Positions 49,001 through 61,366 of a stretch of DNA of 64,000 nucleotides are shown one piece after another (the stretch's first letter is position 1; the number at the start of each line of letters is the position of its first letter). Where the stretch lies: assembly GCF_963576545.1 (NCBI RefSeq), contig NW_026870446.1:434001-498000 (forward strand). The letters run 5' to 3'. The notes beneath the pieces were generated by a model, which worked only from the letters and a program-made list of their open reading frames with translations, made no database searches and was not told the DNA's origin. Both the position numbers and the translations under genes were made by a program. Source of the stretch: Limanda limanda. Taxonomy: Eukaryota > Chordata > Actinopteri > Pleuronectiformes > Pleuronectidae.

Positions 49001-52000
49001 AAGCACATAGGAGAAAGAGATATTCTTGAATAACTTTTTTTGTGAAGGTCGGAGAGACTTGCAAATAGGCTCTACCCCCACTAAATGGGGTAGCGCGCAT
49101 CGATCGGTACCATCCTTGAGCTTCTCCGACTTTCGGAAGGGTTAGGGTTAGGGTTAGGGATGAAAGCACATAGGAGAAAGAGATATTCTTGAATAACTTT
49201 TTTTGTGAAGGTCGGAGAGACTTGGAAAGTGGTTGCATCTGGACTAATTTGGGTCCTGCGGATCGATTGGTACCATCCCCGAGCTTGTACGACCTTCGGA
49301 AGAGGTCGACCGACGAAATTCCCCCAAATCTGAGGAGATATTCTTGAATAACTTTTTTTGTGAAGGTCGGAGAGACTTGCAAGTAGGCTCTACCCCCACT
49401 AAATGGGGTTGCGCGCATCGATCGGTACCATCCTTGAGCTTCTCCGACTTTCGGAAGGGTTAGGGTTAGGGTTAGGGATGAAAGCACATAGGAGAAAGAG
49501 ATATTCTTGAATAACTTTTTTTGTGAAGGTCGGAGAGACTTGCAAGTAGGCTCTACCCCCACTAAATGGGGTAGCGCGCATCGATCGGTACCATCCTTGA
49601 GCTTCTCCGACTTTCGGAAGGGTTAGGGTTAGGGATGAAAGCACATAGGAGAAAGAGATATTCTTGAATAACTTTTTTTGTGAAGGTCGGAGAGACTTGG
49701 AAAGTGGTTGCATCTGGACTAATTTGGGTCCTGCGGATCGATTGGTACCATCCCCGAGCTTGTACGACCTTCGGAAGAGGTCGACCGACGAAATTCCCCC
49801 AAATCTGAGGAGATATTCTTGAATAACTTTTTTTGTGAAGGTCGGAGAGACTTGCAAGTAGGCTCTACCCCCACTAAATGGGGTTGCGCGCATCGATCGG
49901 TACCATCCTTGAGCTTCTCCGACTTTCGGAAGGGTTAGGGTTAGGGTTAGGGATGAAAGCACATAGGAGAAAGAGATATTCTTGAATAACTTTTTTTGTG
50001 AAGGTCGGAGAGACTTGCAAGTAGGCTCTACCCCCACTAAATGGGGTAGCGCGCATCGATCGGTACCATCCTTGAGCTTCTCCGACTTTCGGAAGGGTTA
50101 GGGTTAGGGTTAGGGATGAAAGCACATAGGAGAAAGAGATATTCTTGAATAACTTTTTTTGTGAAGGTCGGAGAGACTTGGAAAGTGGTTGCATCTGGAC
50201 TAATTTGGGTCCTGCGGATCGATTGGTACCATCCCCGAGCTTGTACGACCTTCGGAAGAGGTCGACCGACGAAATTCCCCCAAATCTGAGGAGATATTCT
50301 TGAATTACTTTTTTTGTGAAGGTCGGAGAGACTTGCAAGTAGGCTCTACCCCCACTAAATGGGGTTGCGCGCATCGATCGGTACCATCCTTGAGCTTCTC
50401 CGACTTTCGGAAGGGTTAGGGTTAGGGTTAGGGATGAAAGCACATAGGAGAAAGAGATATTCTTGAATAACTTTTTTTGTGAAGGTCGGAGAGACTTGCA
50501 AGTAGGCTCTACCCCCACTAAATGGGGTAGCGCGCATCGATCGGTACCATCCTTGAGCTTCTCCGACTTTCGGAAGGGTTAGGGTTAGGGTTAGGGATGA
50601 AAGCACATAGGAGAAAGAGATATTCTTGAATAACTTTTTTTGTGAAGGTCGGAGAGACTTGCAAGTAGGCTCTACCCCCACTAAATGGGGTAGCGCGCAT
50701 CGATCAGTACCATCCTTGAGCTTCTCCGACTTTCGGAAGGGTTAGGGTTAGGGTTAGGGATGAAAGCACATAGGAGAAAGAGATATTCTTGAATAACTTT
50801 TTTTGTGAAGGTCGGAGAGACTTGGAAAGTGGTTGCATCTGGACTAATTTGGGTCCTGCAGATCGATTGGTACCATCCCCGAGCTTGTACGACCTTCGGA
50901 AGAGGTCGACCGACGAAATTCCCCCAAATCTGAGGAGATATTCTTGAATAACTTTTTTTGTGAAGGTCGGAGAGACTTGCAAGTAGGCTCTACCCCCACT
51001 AAATGGGGTTGCGCGCATCGATCGGTACCATCCTTGAGCTTCTCCGACTTTCGGAAGGGTTAGGGTTAGGGTTAGGGATGAAAGCACATAGGAGAAAGAG
51101 ATATTCTTGAATAACTTTTTTTGTGAAGGTCGGAGAGACTTGCAAGTAGGCTCTACCCCCACTAAATGGGGTAACGCGCATCGATCGGTACCATCCTTGA
51201 GCTTCTCCGACTTTCGGAAGGGTTAGGGTTAGGGTTAGGGATGAAAGCACATAGGAGAAAGAGATATTCTTGAATAACTTTTTTTGTGAAGGTCGGAGAG
51301 ACTTGGAAAGTGGTTGCATCTGGACTAATTTGTGTCCTGCGGATCGATTGGTACCATCCCCGAGCTTGTACGACCTTCGGAAGAGGTCGACCGACGAAAT
51401 TCCCCCAAATCTGAGGAGATATTCTTGAATAACTTTTTTTGTGAAGGTCGGAGAGACTTGCAAGTAGGCTCTACCCCCACTAAATGGGGTAGCGCGCATC
51501 GATCGGTACCATCCTTGAGCTTCTCCGACTTTCGGAAGGGTTAGGGTTAGGGTTAGGGATGAAAGCACATAGGAGAAAGAGATATTCTTGAATAACTTTT
51601 TTTGTGAAGGTCGGAGAGACTTGCAAGTAGGCTCTACCCCCACTAAATGGGGTAGCGCGCATCGATCGGTACCATCCTTGAGCTTCTCCGACTTTCGGAA
51701 GGGTTAGGGTTAGGGTTAGGGATGAAAGCACATAGGAGAAAGAGATATTCTTGAATAACTTTTTTTGTGAAGGTCGGAGAGACTTGGAAAGTGGTTGCAT
51801 CTGGACTAATTTGGGTCCTGCGGATCGATTGGTACCATCCCCGAGCTTGTACGACCTTCGGAAGAGGTCGACCGACGAAATTCCCCCAAATCTGAGGAGA
51901 TATTCTTGAATAACTTTTTTTGTGAAGGTCGGAGAGACTTGCAAGTAGGCTCTACCCCCACTAAATGGGGTTGCGCGCATCGATCGGTACCATCCTTGAG

Positions 52001-53203
52001 CTTCTCCGACTTTCGGAAGGGTTAGGGTTAGGGTTAGGGATGAAAGCACATAGGAGAAAGAGATATTCTTGAATAACTTTTTTTGTGAAGGTCGGAGAGA
52101 CTTGCAAGTAGGCTCTACTCCCACTAAATGGGGTAGCGCGCATCGATCGGTACCATCCTTGAGCTTCTCCGACTTTCGGAAGGGTTAGGGTTAGGGTTAG
52201 GGATGAAAGCACATAGGAGAAAGAGATATTCTTGAATAACTTTTTTTGTGAAGGTCGGAGAGACTTGGAAAGTGGTTGCATCTGGACTAATTTGGGTCCT
52301 GCGGATCGATTGGTACCATCCCCGAGCTTGTACGACCTTCGGAAGAGGTCGACCGACGAAATTCCCCCAAATCTGAGGAGATATTCTTGAATTACTTTTT
52401 TTGTGAAGGTCGGAGAGACTTGCAAGTAGGCTCTACCCCCACTAAATGGGGTAGCGCGCATCGATCGGTACCATCCTTGAGCTTCTCCGACTTTCGGAAG
52501 GGTTAGGGTTAGGGTTAGGGATGAAAGCACATAGGAGAAAGAGATATTCTTGAATAACTTTTTTTGTGAAGGTCGGAGAGACTTGCAAGTAGGCTCTACC
52601 CCCACTAAATGTGGTAGCGCGCATCGATCGGTACCATCCTTGAGCTTCTCCGACTTTCGGAAGGGTTAGGGTTAGGGATGAAAGCACATAGGAGAAAGAG
52701 ATATTCTTGAATAACTTTTTTTGTGAAGGTCGGAGAGACTTGCAAGTAGGCTCTACCCCCACTAAATGGGGTAGCGCGCATCGATCGGTACCATCCTTGA
52801 GCTTCTCCGACTTTCGGAAGGGTTAGGGTTAGGGTTAGGGATGAAAGCACATAGGAGAAAGAGATATTCTTGAATAACTTTTTTTGTGAAGGTCGGAGAG
52901 ACTTGCAAGTAGGCTCTACCCCCACTAAATGGGGTAGCGCGCATCGATCGGTACCATCCTTGAGCTTTTCCGACTTTCGGAAGGGTTAGGGTTAGGGTTA
53001 GGGATGAAAGCACATAGGAGAAAGAGATATTCTTGAATAACTTTTTTTGTGAAGGTCGGAGAGACTTGGAAAGTGGTTGCATCTGGACTAATTTGGGTCC
53101 TGCGGATCGATTGGTACCATCCCCGAGCTTGTACGACCTTCGGAAGAGGTCGACCGACGAAATTCCCCCAAATCTGAGGAGATATTCTTGAATAACTTTT
53201 TTT
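46011..53203 (+). repeat. Large tandem duplication, copy 2 (8163-8169 offset)
   Basis: Repeats copy 1 with A counts 3, 1, 2, 4, 1, 3, 2, 2, 3, 2, 2, 2, 4. The offset is 8169 up to 47128 and 8163 after it, because 47128 is a short A where 38959 is full length. Another shortened unit at 52566 changes the offset again. Copy 2 leaves the pattern at about 53204. Short A units at 47128 and 47285 are the only adjacent short pair in the window. Confidence 0.88.
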
Positions 53204-55441
53204 GTGAAGGTCGGAGAGACTTGCAAGTAGGCTCTACCCCCACTAAATGGGGTTGCGCGCATCGATCGGTACCATCCTTGAGCTTCTCCGACTTTCGGAA
53301 GGGTTAGGGTTAGGGATGAAAGCACATAGGAGAAAGAGATATTCTTGAATAACTTTTTTTGTGAAGGTCGGAGAGACTTGCAAGTAGGCTCTACCCCCAC
53401 TAAATGGGGTAGCGCGCATCGATCGGTACCATCCTTGAGCTTCTCCGACTTTCGGAAGGGTTAGGGTTAGGGTTAGGGATGAAAGCACATAGGAGAAAGA
53501 GATATTCTTGAATAACTTTTTTTGTGAAGGTCGGAGAGACTTGGAAAGTGGTTGCATCTGGACTAATTTGTGTCCTGCGGATCGATTGGTACCATCCCCG
53601 AGCTTGTACGACCTTCGGAAGAGGTCGACCGACGAAATTCCCCCAAATCTGAGGAGATATTCTTGAATAACTTTTTTTGTGAAGGTCGGAGAGACTTGCA
53701 AGTAGGCTCTACCCCCACTAAATGGGGTAGCGCGCATCGATCGGTACCATCCTGTAGCTTCTCCGACTTTCGGAAGGGTTAGGGTTAGGGTTAGGGATGA
53801 AAGCACATAGGAGAAAGAGATATTCTTGAATAACTTTTTTTGTGAAGGTCGGAGAGACTTGCAAGTAGGCTCTACCCCCACTAAATGGGGTAGCGCGCAT
53901 CGATCGGTACCATCCTTGAGCTTCTCCGACTTTCGGAAGGGTTAGGGTTAGGGTTAGGGATGAAAGCACATAGGAGAAAGAGATATTCTTGAATAACTTT
54001 TTTTGTGAAGGTCGGAGAGACTTGGAAAGTGGTTGCATCTGGACTAATTTGGGTCCTGCGGATCGATTGGTACCATCCCCGAGCTTGTACGACCTTCGGA
54101 AGAGGTCGACCGACGAAATTCCCCCAAATCTGAGGAGATATTCTTGAATAACTTTTTTTGTGAAGGTCGGAGAGACTTGCAAGTAGGCTCTACCCCCACT
54201 AAATGGGGTTGCGCGCATCGATCGGTACCATCCTTGAGCTTCTCCGACTTTCGGAAGGGTTAGGGTTAGGGTTAGGGATGAAAGCACATAGGAGAAAGAG
54301 ATATTCTTGAATAACTTTTTTTGTGAAGGTCGGAGAGACTTGCAACTAGGCTCTACTCCCACTAAATGGGGTAGCGCGCATCGATCGGTAACATCCTTGA
54401 GCTTCTCCGACTTTCGGAAGGGTTAGGGTTAGGGATGAAAGCACATAGGAGAAAGAGATATTCTTGAATAACTTTTTTTGTGAAGGTCGGAGAGACTTGG
54501 AAAGTGGTTGCATCTGGACTAATTTGGGTCCTGCGGATCGATTGGTACCATCCCTGAGCTTGTACGACCTTCGGAAGAGGTCGACCGACGAAATTCCCCC
54601 AAATCTGAGGAGATATTCTTGAATAACTTTTTTTGTGAAGGTCGGAGAGACTTGCAAGTAGGCTCTACCCCCACTAAATGGGGTTGCGCGCATCGATCAG
54701 TACCATCCTTGAGCTTCTCCGACTTTCGGAAGGGTTAGGGTTAGGGTTAGGGATGAAAGCACATAGGAGAAAGAGATATTCTTGAATAACTTTTTTTGTG
54801 AAGGTCGGAGAGACTTGCAAGTAGGCTCTACCCCCACTAAATGGGGTAGCGCGCATCGATCGGTACCATCCTTGAGCTTCTCCGACTTTCGGAAGGGTTA
54901 GGGTTAGGGTTAGGGATGAAAGCACATAGGAGAAACAGATATTCTTGAATAACTTTTTTTGTGAAGGTCGGAGAGACTTGCAAGTAGGCTCTACCCCCAC
55001 TAAATGGGGTAGCGCGCATCGATCGGTACCATCCTTGAGCTTCTCCGACTTTCGGAAGGGTTAGGGTTAGGGTTAGGGATGAAAGCACATAGGAGAAAGA
55101 GATATTCTTGAATAACTTTTTTTGTGAAGGTCGGAGAGACTTGCAAGTAGGCTCTGCCCCCACTAAATGGGGTAGCGCGCATCGATCGGTACCATCCTTG
55201 AGCTTCTCCGACTTTCGGAAGGGTTAGGGTTAGGGTTAGGGATGAAAGCACATAGGAGAAAGAGATATTCTTGAATAACTTTTTTTGTGAAGGTCGGAGA
55301 GACTTGGAAAGTGGTTGCATCTGGACTAATTTGGGTCCTGCGGATCGATTGGTACCATCCCCGAGCTTGTACGACCTTTGGAAGAGGTCGACCGACGAAA
55401 TTCCCCCAAATCTGAGGAGATATTCTTGAATAACTTTTTTT
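53049..55441 (+). repeat. Second copy of the 31.1-33.5 kb block
   Basis: B53049 AA (first short), B53524 AA, B54005 AA (second short, GGTAACATCC), B54480 AAAA (GAAACAGAT in the second A, CTCTGCCCC in the fourth), B55287. This repeats 31136-33528 at an offset of 21913. The A at 53679 has CATCCTGTAGC where 31766 has CATCCTGGAGC. After B55287 the match ends: 55442 is a full A, not the short GGTCTGAGAG unit. Confidence 0.88.
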
Positions 55442-56574
55442 GTGAAGGTCGGAGAGACTTGCAAGTAGGCTCTACCCCCACTAAATGGGGTTGCGCGCAT
55501 CGATCGGTACCATCCTTGAGCTTCTCCGACTTTCGGAAGGGTTAGGGTTAGGGTTAGGGATGAAAGCACATAGGAGAAAGAGATATTCTTGAATAACTTT
55601 TTTTGTGAAGGTCGGAGAGACTTGCAAGTAGGCTCTACCCCCACTAAATGGGGTAGCGCGCATCGATCGGTACCATCCTTGAGCTTCTCCGACTTTCGGA
55701 AGGGTTAGGGTTAGGGTTAGGGATGAAAGCACATAGGAGAAAGAGATATTCTTGAATAACTTTTTTTGTGAAGGTCGGAGAGACTTGGAAAGTGGTTGCA
55801 TCTGGACTAATTTGGGTCCTGCGGATCGATTGGTACCATCCCCGAGCTTGTACGACCTTCGGAAGAGGTCGACCGACGAAATTCCCCCAAATCTGAGGAG
55901 ATATTCTTGAATTACTTTTTTTGTGAAGGTCGGAGAGACTTGCAAGTAGGCTCTACCCCCACTAAATGGGGTTGCGCGCATCGATCGGTACCATCCTTGA
56001 GCTTCTCCGACTTTCGGAAGGGTTAGGGTTAGGGTTAGGGATGAAAGCACATAGGAGAAAGAGATATTCTTGAATAACTTTTTTTGTGAAGGTCGGAGAG
56101 ACTTGCAAGTAGGCTCTACCCCCACTAAATGTGGTAGCGCGCATCGATCGGTACCATCCTTGAGCTTCTCCGACTTTCGGAAGGGTTAGGGTTAGGGTTA
56201 GGGATGAAAGCACATAGGAGAAAGAGATATTCTTGAATAACTTTTTTTGTGAAGGTCGGAGAGACTTGCAAGTAGGCTCTACCCCCACTAAATGGGGTAG
56301 CGCGCATCGATCGGTACCATCCTTGAGCTTCTCCGACTTTCGGAAGGGTTAGGGTTAGGGTTAGGGATGAAAGCACATAGGAGAAAGAGATATTCTTGAA
56401 TAACTTTTTTTGTGAAGGTCGGAGAGACTTGCAAGTAGGCTCTACCCCCACTAAATGGGGTAGCGCGCATCGATCGGTACCATCCTTGAGCTTCTCCGAC
56501 TTTCGGAAGGGTTAGGGTTAGGGTTAGGGATGAAAGCACATAGGAGAAAGAGATATTCTTGAATAACTTTTTTT
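55442..56574 (+). repeat. Linking block of A and B units
   Basis: A 55442, A 55605, B 55768 (GAATTAC end), then A at 55923, 56086 (ATGTGG), 56249 and 56412, all 163 bp. It resembles the GAATTAC-then-ATGTGG order seen at 30329-30810 and 44085-44566, but the ATGTGG unit directly follows a TTG unit here. Confidence 0.9.
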
Positions 56575-58653
56575 GTGAAGGTCGGAGAGACTTGGAAAGT
56601 GGTTGCATCTGGACTAATTTGGGTCCTGCGGATCGATTGGTACCATCCCCGAGCTTGTACGACCTTCGGAAGAGGTCGACCGACGAAATTCCCCCAAATC
56701 TGAGGAGATATTCTTGAATAACTTTTTTTGTGAAGGTCGGAGAGACTTGCAAGTAGGCTCTACCCCCACTAAATGGGGTTGCGCGCATCGATCGGTACCA
56801 TCCTTTAGCTTCTCCGACTTTCGGAAGGGTTAGGGTTAGGGTTAGGGATGAAAGCACATAGGAGAAAGAGATATTCTTGAATAACTTTTTTTGTGAAGGT
56901 CGGAGAGACTTGCAAGTAGGCTCTACCCCCACTAAATGGGGTAGCGCGCATCGATCGGTACCATCCTTGAGCTTCTCCGACTTTCGGAAGGGTTAGGGTT
57001 AGGGTTAGGGATGAAAGCACATAGGAGAAAGAGATATTCTTGAATAACTTTTTTTGTGAAGGTCGGAGAGACTTGGAAAGTGGTTGCATCTGGACTAATT
57101 TGGGTCCTGCGGATCGATTGGTACCATCCCCGAGCTTGTACGACCTTCGGAAGAGGTCGACCGACGAAATTCCCCCAAATCTGAGGAGATATTCTTGAAT
57201 AACTTTTTTTGTGAAGGTCGGAGAGACTTGCAAGTAGGCTCTACCCCCACTAAATGGGGTAGCACGCATCGATCGGTACCATCCTTGAGCTTCTCCGACT
57301 TTCGGAAGGGTTAGGGTTAGGGTTAGGGATGAAAGCACATAGGAGAAAGAGATATTCTTGAATAACTTTTTTTGTGAAGGTCGGAGAGACTTGGAAAGTG
57401 GTTGCATCTGGACTAATTTGGGTCCTGCGGATCGATTGGTACCATCCCCGAGCTTGTACGACCTTCGGAAGAGGTCGACCGACGAAATTCCCCCAAATCT
57501 GAGGAGATATTCTTGAATAACTTTTTTTGTGAAGGTCGGAGAGACTTGCAAGTAGGCTCTACCCCCACTAAATGGGGTTGCGCGCATCGATCGGTACCAT
57601 TCTTGAGCTTCTCCGACTTTCGGAAGGGTTAGGGTTAGGGTTAGGGATGAAAGCACATAGGAGAAAGAGATATTCTTGAATAACTTTTTTTGTGAAGGTC
57701 GGAGAGACTTGCAAGTAGGCTCTACCCCCACTAAATGGGGTAGCGCGCATCGATCGGTACCATCCTTGAGCTTCTCCGACTTTCGGAAGGGTTAGGGTTA
57801 GGGTTAGGGATGAAAGCACATAGGAGAAAGAGATATTCTTGAATAACTTTTTTTGTGAAGGTCGGAGAGACTTGGAAAGTGGTTGCATCTGGACTAATTT
57901 GGGTCCTGCGGATCGATTGGTACCATCCCCGAGCTTGTACGACCTTCGGAAGAGGTCGACCGACGAAATTCCCCCAAATCTGAGGAGATATTCTTGAATT
58001 ACTTTTTTTGTGAAGGTCGGAGAGACTTGCAAGTAGGCTCTACCCCCACTAAATGGGGTTGCGCGCATCGATCGGTACCATCCTTGAGCTTCTCCGACTT
58101 TCGGAAGGGTTAGGGTTAGGGTTAGGGATGAAAGCACATAGGAGAAAGAGATATTCTTGAATAACTTTTTTTGTGAAGGTCGGAGAGACTTGAAAGTAGG
58201 CTCTACCCCCACTAAATGGGGTAACGCGCATCGATCGGTACCATCCTTGAGCTTCTCCGACTTTCGGAAGGGTTAGGGTTAGGGTTAGGGATGAAAGCAC
58301 ATAGGAGAAAGAGATATTCTTGAATAACTTTTTTTGTGAAGGTCGGAGAGACTTGGAAAGTGGTTGCATCTGGACTAATTTGGGTCCTGCGGATCGATTG
58401 GTACCATCCCCGAGCTTGTACGACCTTCGGAAGAGGTCGACCGACGAAATTCCCCCAAATCTGAGGAGATATTCTTGAATAACTTTTTTTGTGAAGGTCG
58501 GAGAGACTTGCAAGTAGGCTCTACCCCCACTAAATGGGGTTGCGCGCATCGATCGGTACCATCCTTGAGCTTCTCCGACTTTCGGAAGGGTTAGGGTTAG
58601 GGTTAGGGATGAAAGCACATAGGAGAAAGAGATATTCTTGAATAACTTTTTTT
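56575..58653 (+). repeat. 2079-bp higher-order repeat, copy 1
   Basis: Five B and eight A (all full length): B56575 AA, B57056 A, B57374 AA, B57855 AA, B58336 A. Markers in order are CATCCTTTAGC (56730), GTAGCACGC (57211), CCATTCTTGAG (57529), GAATTAC in B57855, and CTTGAAAGTAGG with GTAACGCGC (58173). Confidence 0.9.
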
Positions 58654-61366
58654 GTGAAGGTCGGAGAGACTTGGAAAGTGGTTGCATCTGGACTAATTTG
58701 GGTCCTGCGGATCGATTGGTACCATCCCCGAGCTTGTACGACCTTCGGAAGAGGTCGACCGACGAAATTCCCCCAAATCTGAGGAGATATTCTTGAATAA
58801 CTTTTTTTGTGAAGGTCGGAGAGACTTGCAAGTAGGCTCTACCCCCACTAAATGGGGTTGCGCGCATCGATCGGTACCATTCTTGAGCTTCTCCGACTTT
58901 CGGAAGGGTTAGGGTTAGGGTTAGGGATGAAAGCACATAGGAGAAAGAGATATTCTTGAATAACTTTTTTTGTGAAGGTCGGAGAGACTTGCAAGTAGGC
59001 TCTACCCCCACTAAATGGGGTAGCGCGCATCGATCGGTACCATCCTTGAGCTTCTCCGACTTTCGGAAGGGTTAGGGTTAGGGTTAGGGATGAAAGCACA
59101 TAGGAGAAAGAGATATTCTTGAATAACTTTTTTTGTGAAGGTCGGAGAGACTTGGAAAGTGGTTGCATCTGGACTAATTTGGGTCCTGCGGATCGATTGG
59201 TACCATCCCCGAGCTTGTACGACCTTCGGAAGAGGTCGACCGACGAAATTCCCCCAAATCTGAGGAGATATTCTTGAATTACTTTTTTTGTGAAGGTCGG
59301 AGAGACTTGCAAGTAGGCTCTACCCCCACTAAATGGGGTTGCGCGCATCGATCGGTACCATCCTTGAGCTTCTCCGACTTTCGGAAGGGTTAGGGTTAGG
59401 GTTAGGGATGAAAGCACATAGGAGAAAGAGATATTCTTGAATAACTTTTTTTGTGAAGGTCGGAGAGACTTGCAAGTAGGCTCTACCCCCACTAAATGGG
59501 GTAACGCGCATCGATCGGTACCATCCTTGAGCTTCTCCGACTTTCGGAAGGGTTAGGGTTAGGGATGAAAGCACATAGGAGAAAGAGATATTCTTGAATA
59601 ACTTTTTTTGTGAAGGTCGGAGAGACTTGGAAAGTGGTTGCATCTGGACTAATTTGGGTCCTGCGGATCGATTGGTACCATCCCCGAGCTTGTACGACCT
59701 TCGGAAGAGGTCGACCGACGAAATTCCCCCAAATCTGAGGAGATATTCTTGAATAACTTTTTTTGTGAAGGTCGGAGAGACTTGCAAGTAGGCTCTACCC
59801 CCACTAAATGGGGTTGCGCGCATCGATCGGTACCATCCTTGAGCTTCTCCGACTTTCGGAAGGGTTAGGGTTAGGGTTAGGGATGAAAGCACATAGGAGA
59901 AAGAGATATTCTTGAATAACTTTTTTTGTGAAGGTCGGAGAGACTTGCAAGTAGGCTCTACCCCCACTAAATGGGGTAGCGCGCATCGATCGGTACCATC
60001 CTTGAGCTTCTCCGACTTTCGGAAGGGTTAGGGTTAGGGATGAAAGCACATAGGAGAAAGAGATATTCTTGAATAACTTTTTTTGTGAAGGTCGGAGAGA
60101 CTTGCAAGTAGGCTCTACCCCCACTAAATGGGGTAGCGCGCATCGATCGGTACCATCCTTGAGCTTCTCCGACTTTCGGAAGGGTTAGGGTTAGGGTTAG
60201 GGATGAAAGCACATAGGAGAAAGAGATATTCTTGAATAACTTTTTTTGTGAAGGTCGGAGAGACTTGCAAGTAGGCTCTGCCCCCACTAAATGGGGTAGC
60301 GCGCATCGATCAGTACCATCCTTGAGCTTCTCCGACTTTCGGAAGGGTTAGGGTTAGGGTTAGGGATGAAAGCACATAGGAGAAAGAGATATTCTTGAAT
60401 AACTTTTTTTGTGAAGGTCGGAGAGACTTGGAAAGTGGTTTCATCTGGACTAATTTGGGTCCTGCGGATCGATTGGTACCATCCCCGAGCTTGTACGACC
60501 TTCGGAAGAGGTCGACCGACGAAATTCCCCCAAATCTGAGGAGATATTCTTGAATAACTTTTTTTGTGAAGGTCTGAGAGACTTGCAAGTAGGCTCTACC
60601 CCCACTAAATGGGGTAGCGCGCATCGATCGGTCCCATCCTTGAGCTTCTCCGACTTTCGGAAGGGTTAGGGTTAGGGATGAAAGCACATAGGAGAAAGAG
60701 ATATTCTTGAATAACTTTTTCTGTGAAGGTCGGAGAGACTTGGAAAGTGGTTGCATCTGGACTAATTTGGGTCCTGCGGATCGATTGGTACCATCCCCGA
60801 GCTTGTACGACCTTCGGAAGAGGTCGACCGACGAAATTCCCCCAAATCTGAGGAGATATTCTTGAATTACTTTTTTTGTGAAGGTCGGAGAGACTTGCAA
60901 GTAGGCTCTACCCCCACTAAATGGGGTTGCGCGCATCGATCAGTACCATCCTTGAGCTTCTCCGACTTTCGGAAGGGTTAGGGTTAGGGTTAGGGATGAA
61001 AGCACATAGGAGAAAGAGATATTCTTGAATAACTTTTTTTGTGAAGGTCGGAGAGACTTGAAAGTAGGCTCTACCCCCACTAAATGGGGTAACGCGCATC
61101 GATCGGTACCATCCTTGAGCTTCTCCGACTTTCGGAAGGGTTAGGGTTAGGGTTAGGGATGAAAGCACATAGGAGAAAGAGATATTCTTGAATAACTTTT
61201 TTTGTGAAGGTCGGAGAGACTTGCAAGTAGGCTCTACCCCCACTAAATGGGGTAGCGCGCATCGATCGGTACCATCCTTGAGCTTCTCCGACTTTCGGAA
61301 GGGTTAGGGTTAGGGTTAGGGATGAAAGCACATAGGAGAAAGAGATATTCTTGAATAACTTTTTTT
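58654..61366 (+). repeat. Array block with a partial 1280-bp repeat and private variants
   Basis: B58654 AA, B59135 AA, B59610 AAAA, B60411 A, B60723 AAA. The first part repeats 57374 onward at +1280 (CCATTCTTGAG, GAATTAC and GTAACGCGC recur, with 59453 now short). B60411 to A61041 carries several changes seen nowhere else: GGTTTCATCTGG near 60439, CGGTCCCATCC near 60632 and a C in the T-run just before 60723. Confidence 0.88.
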
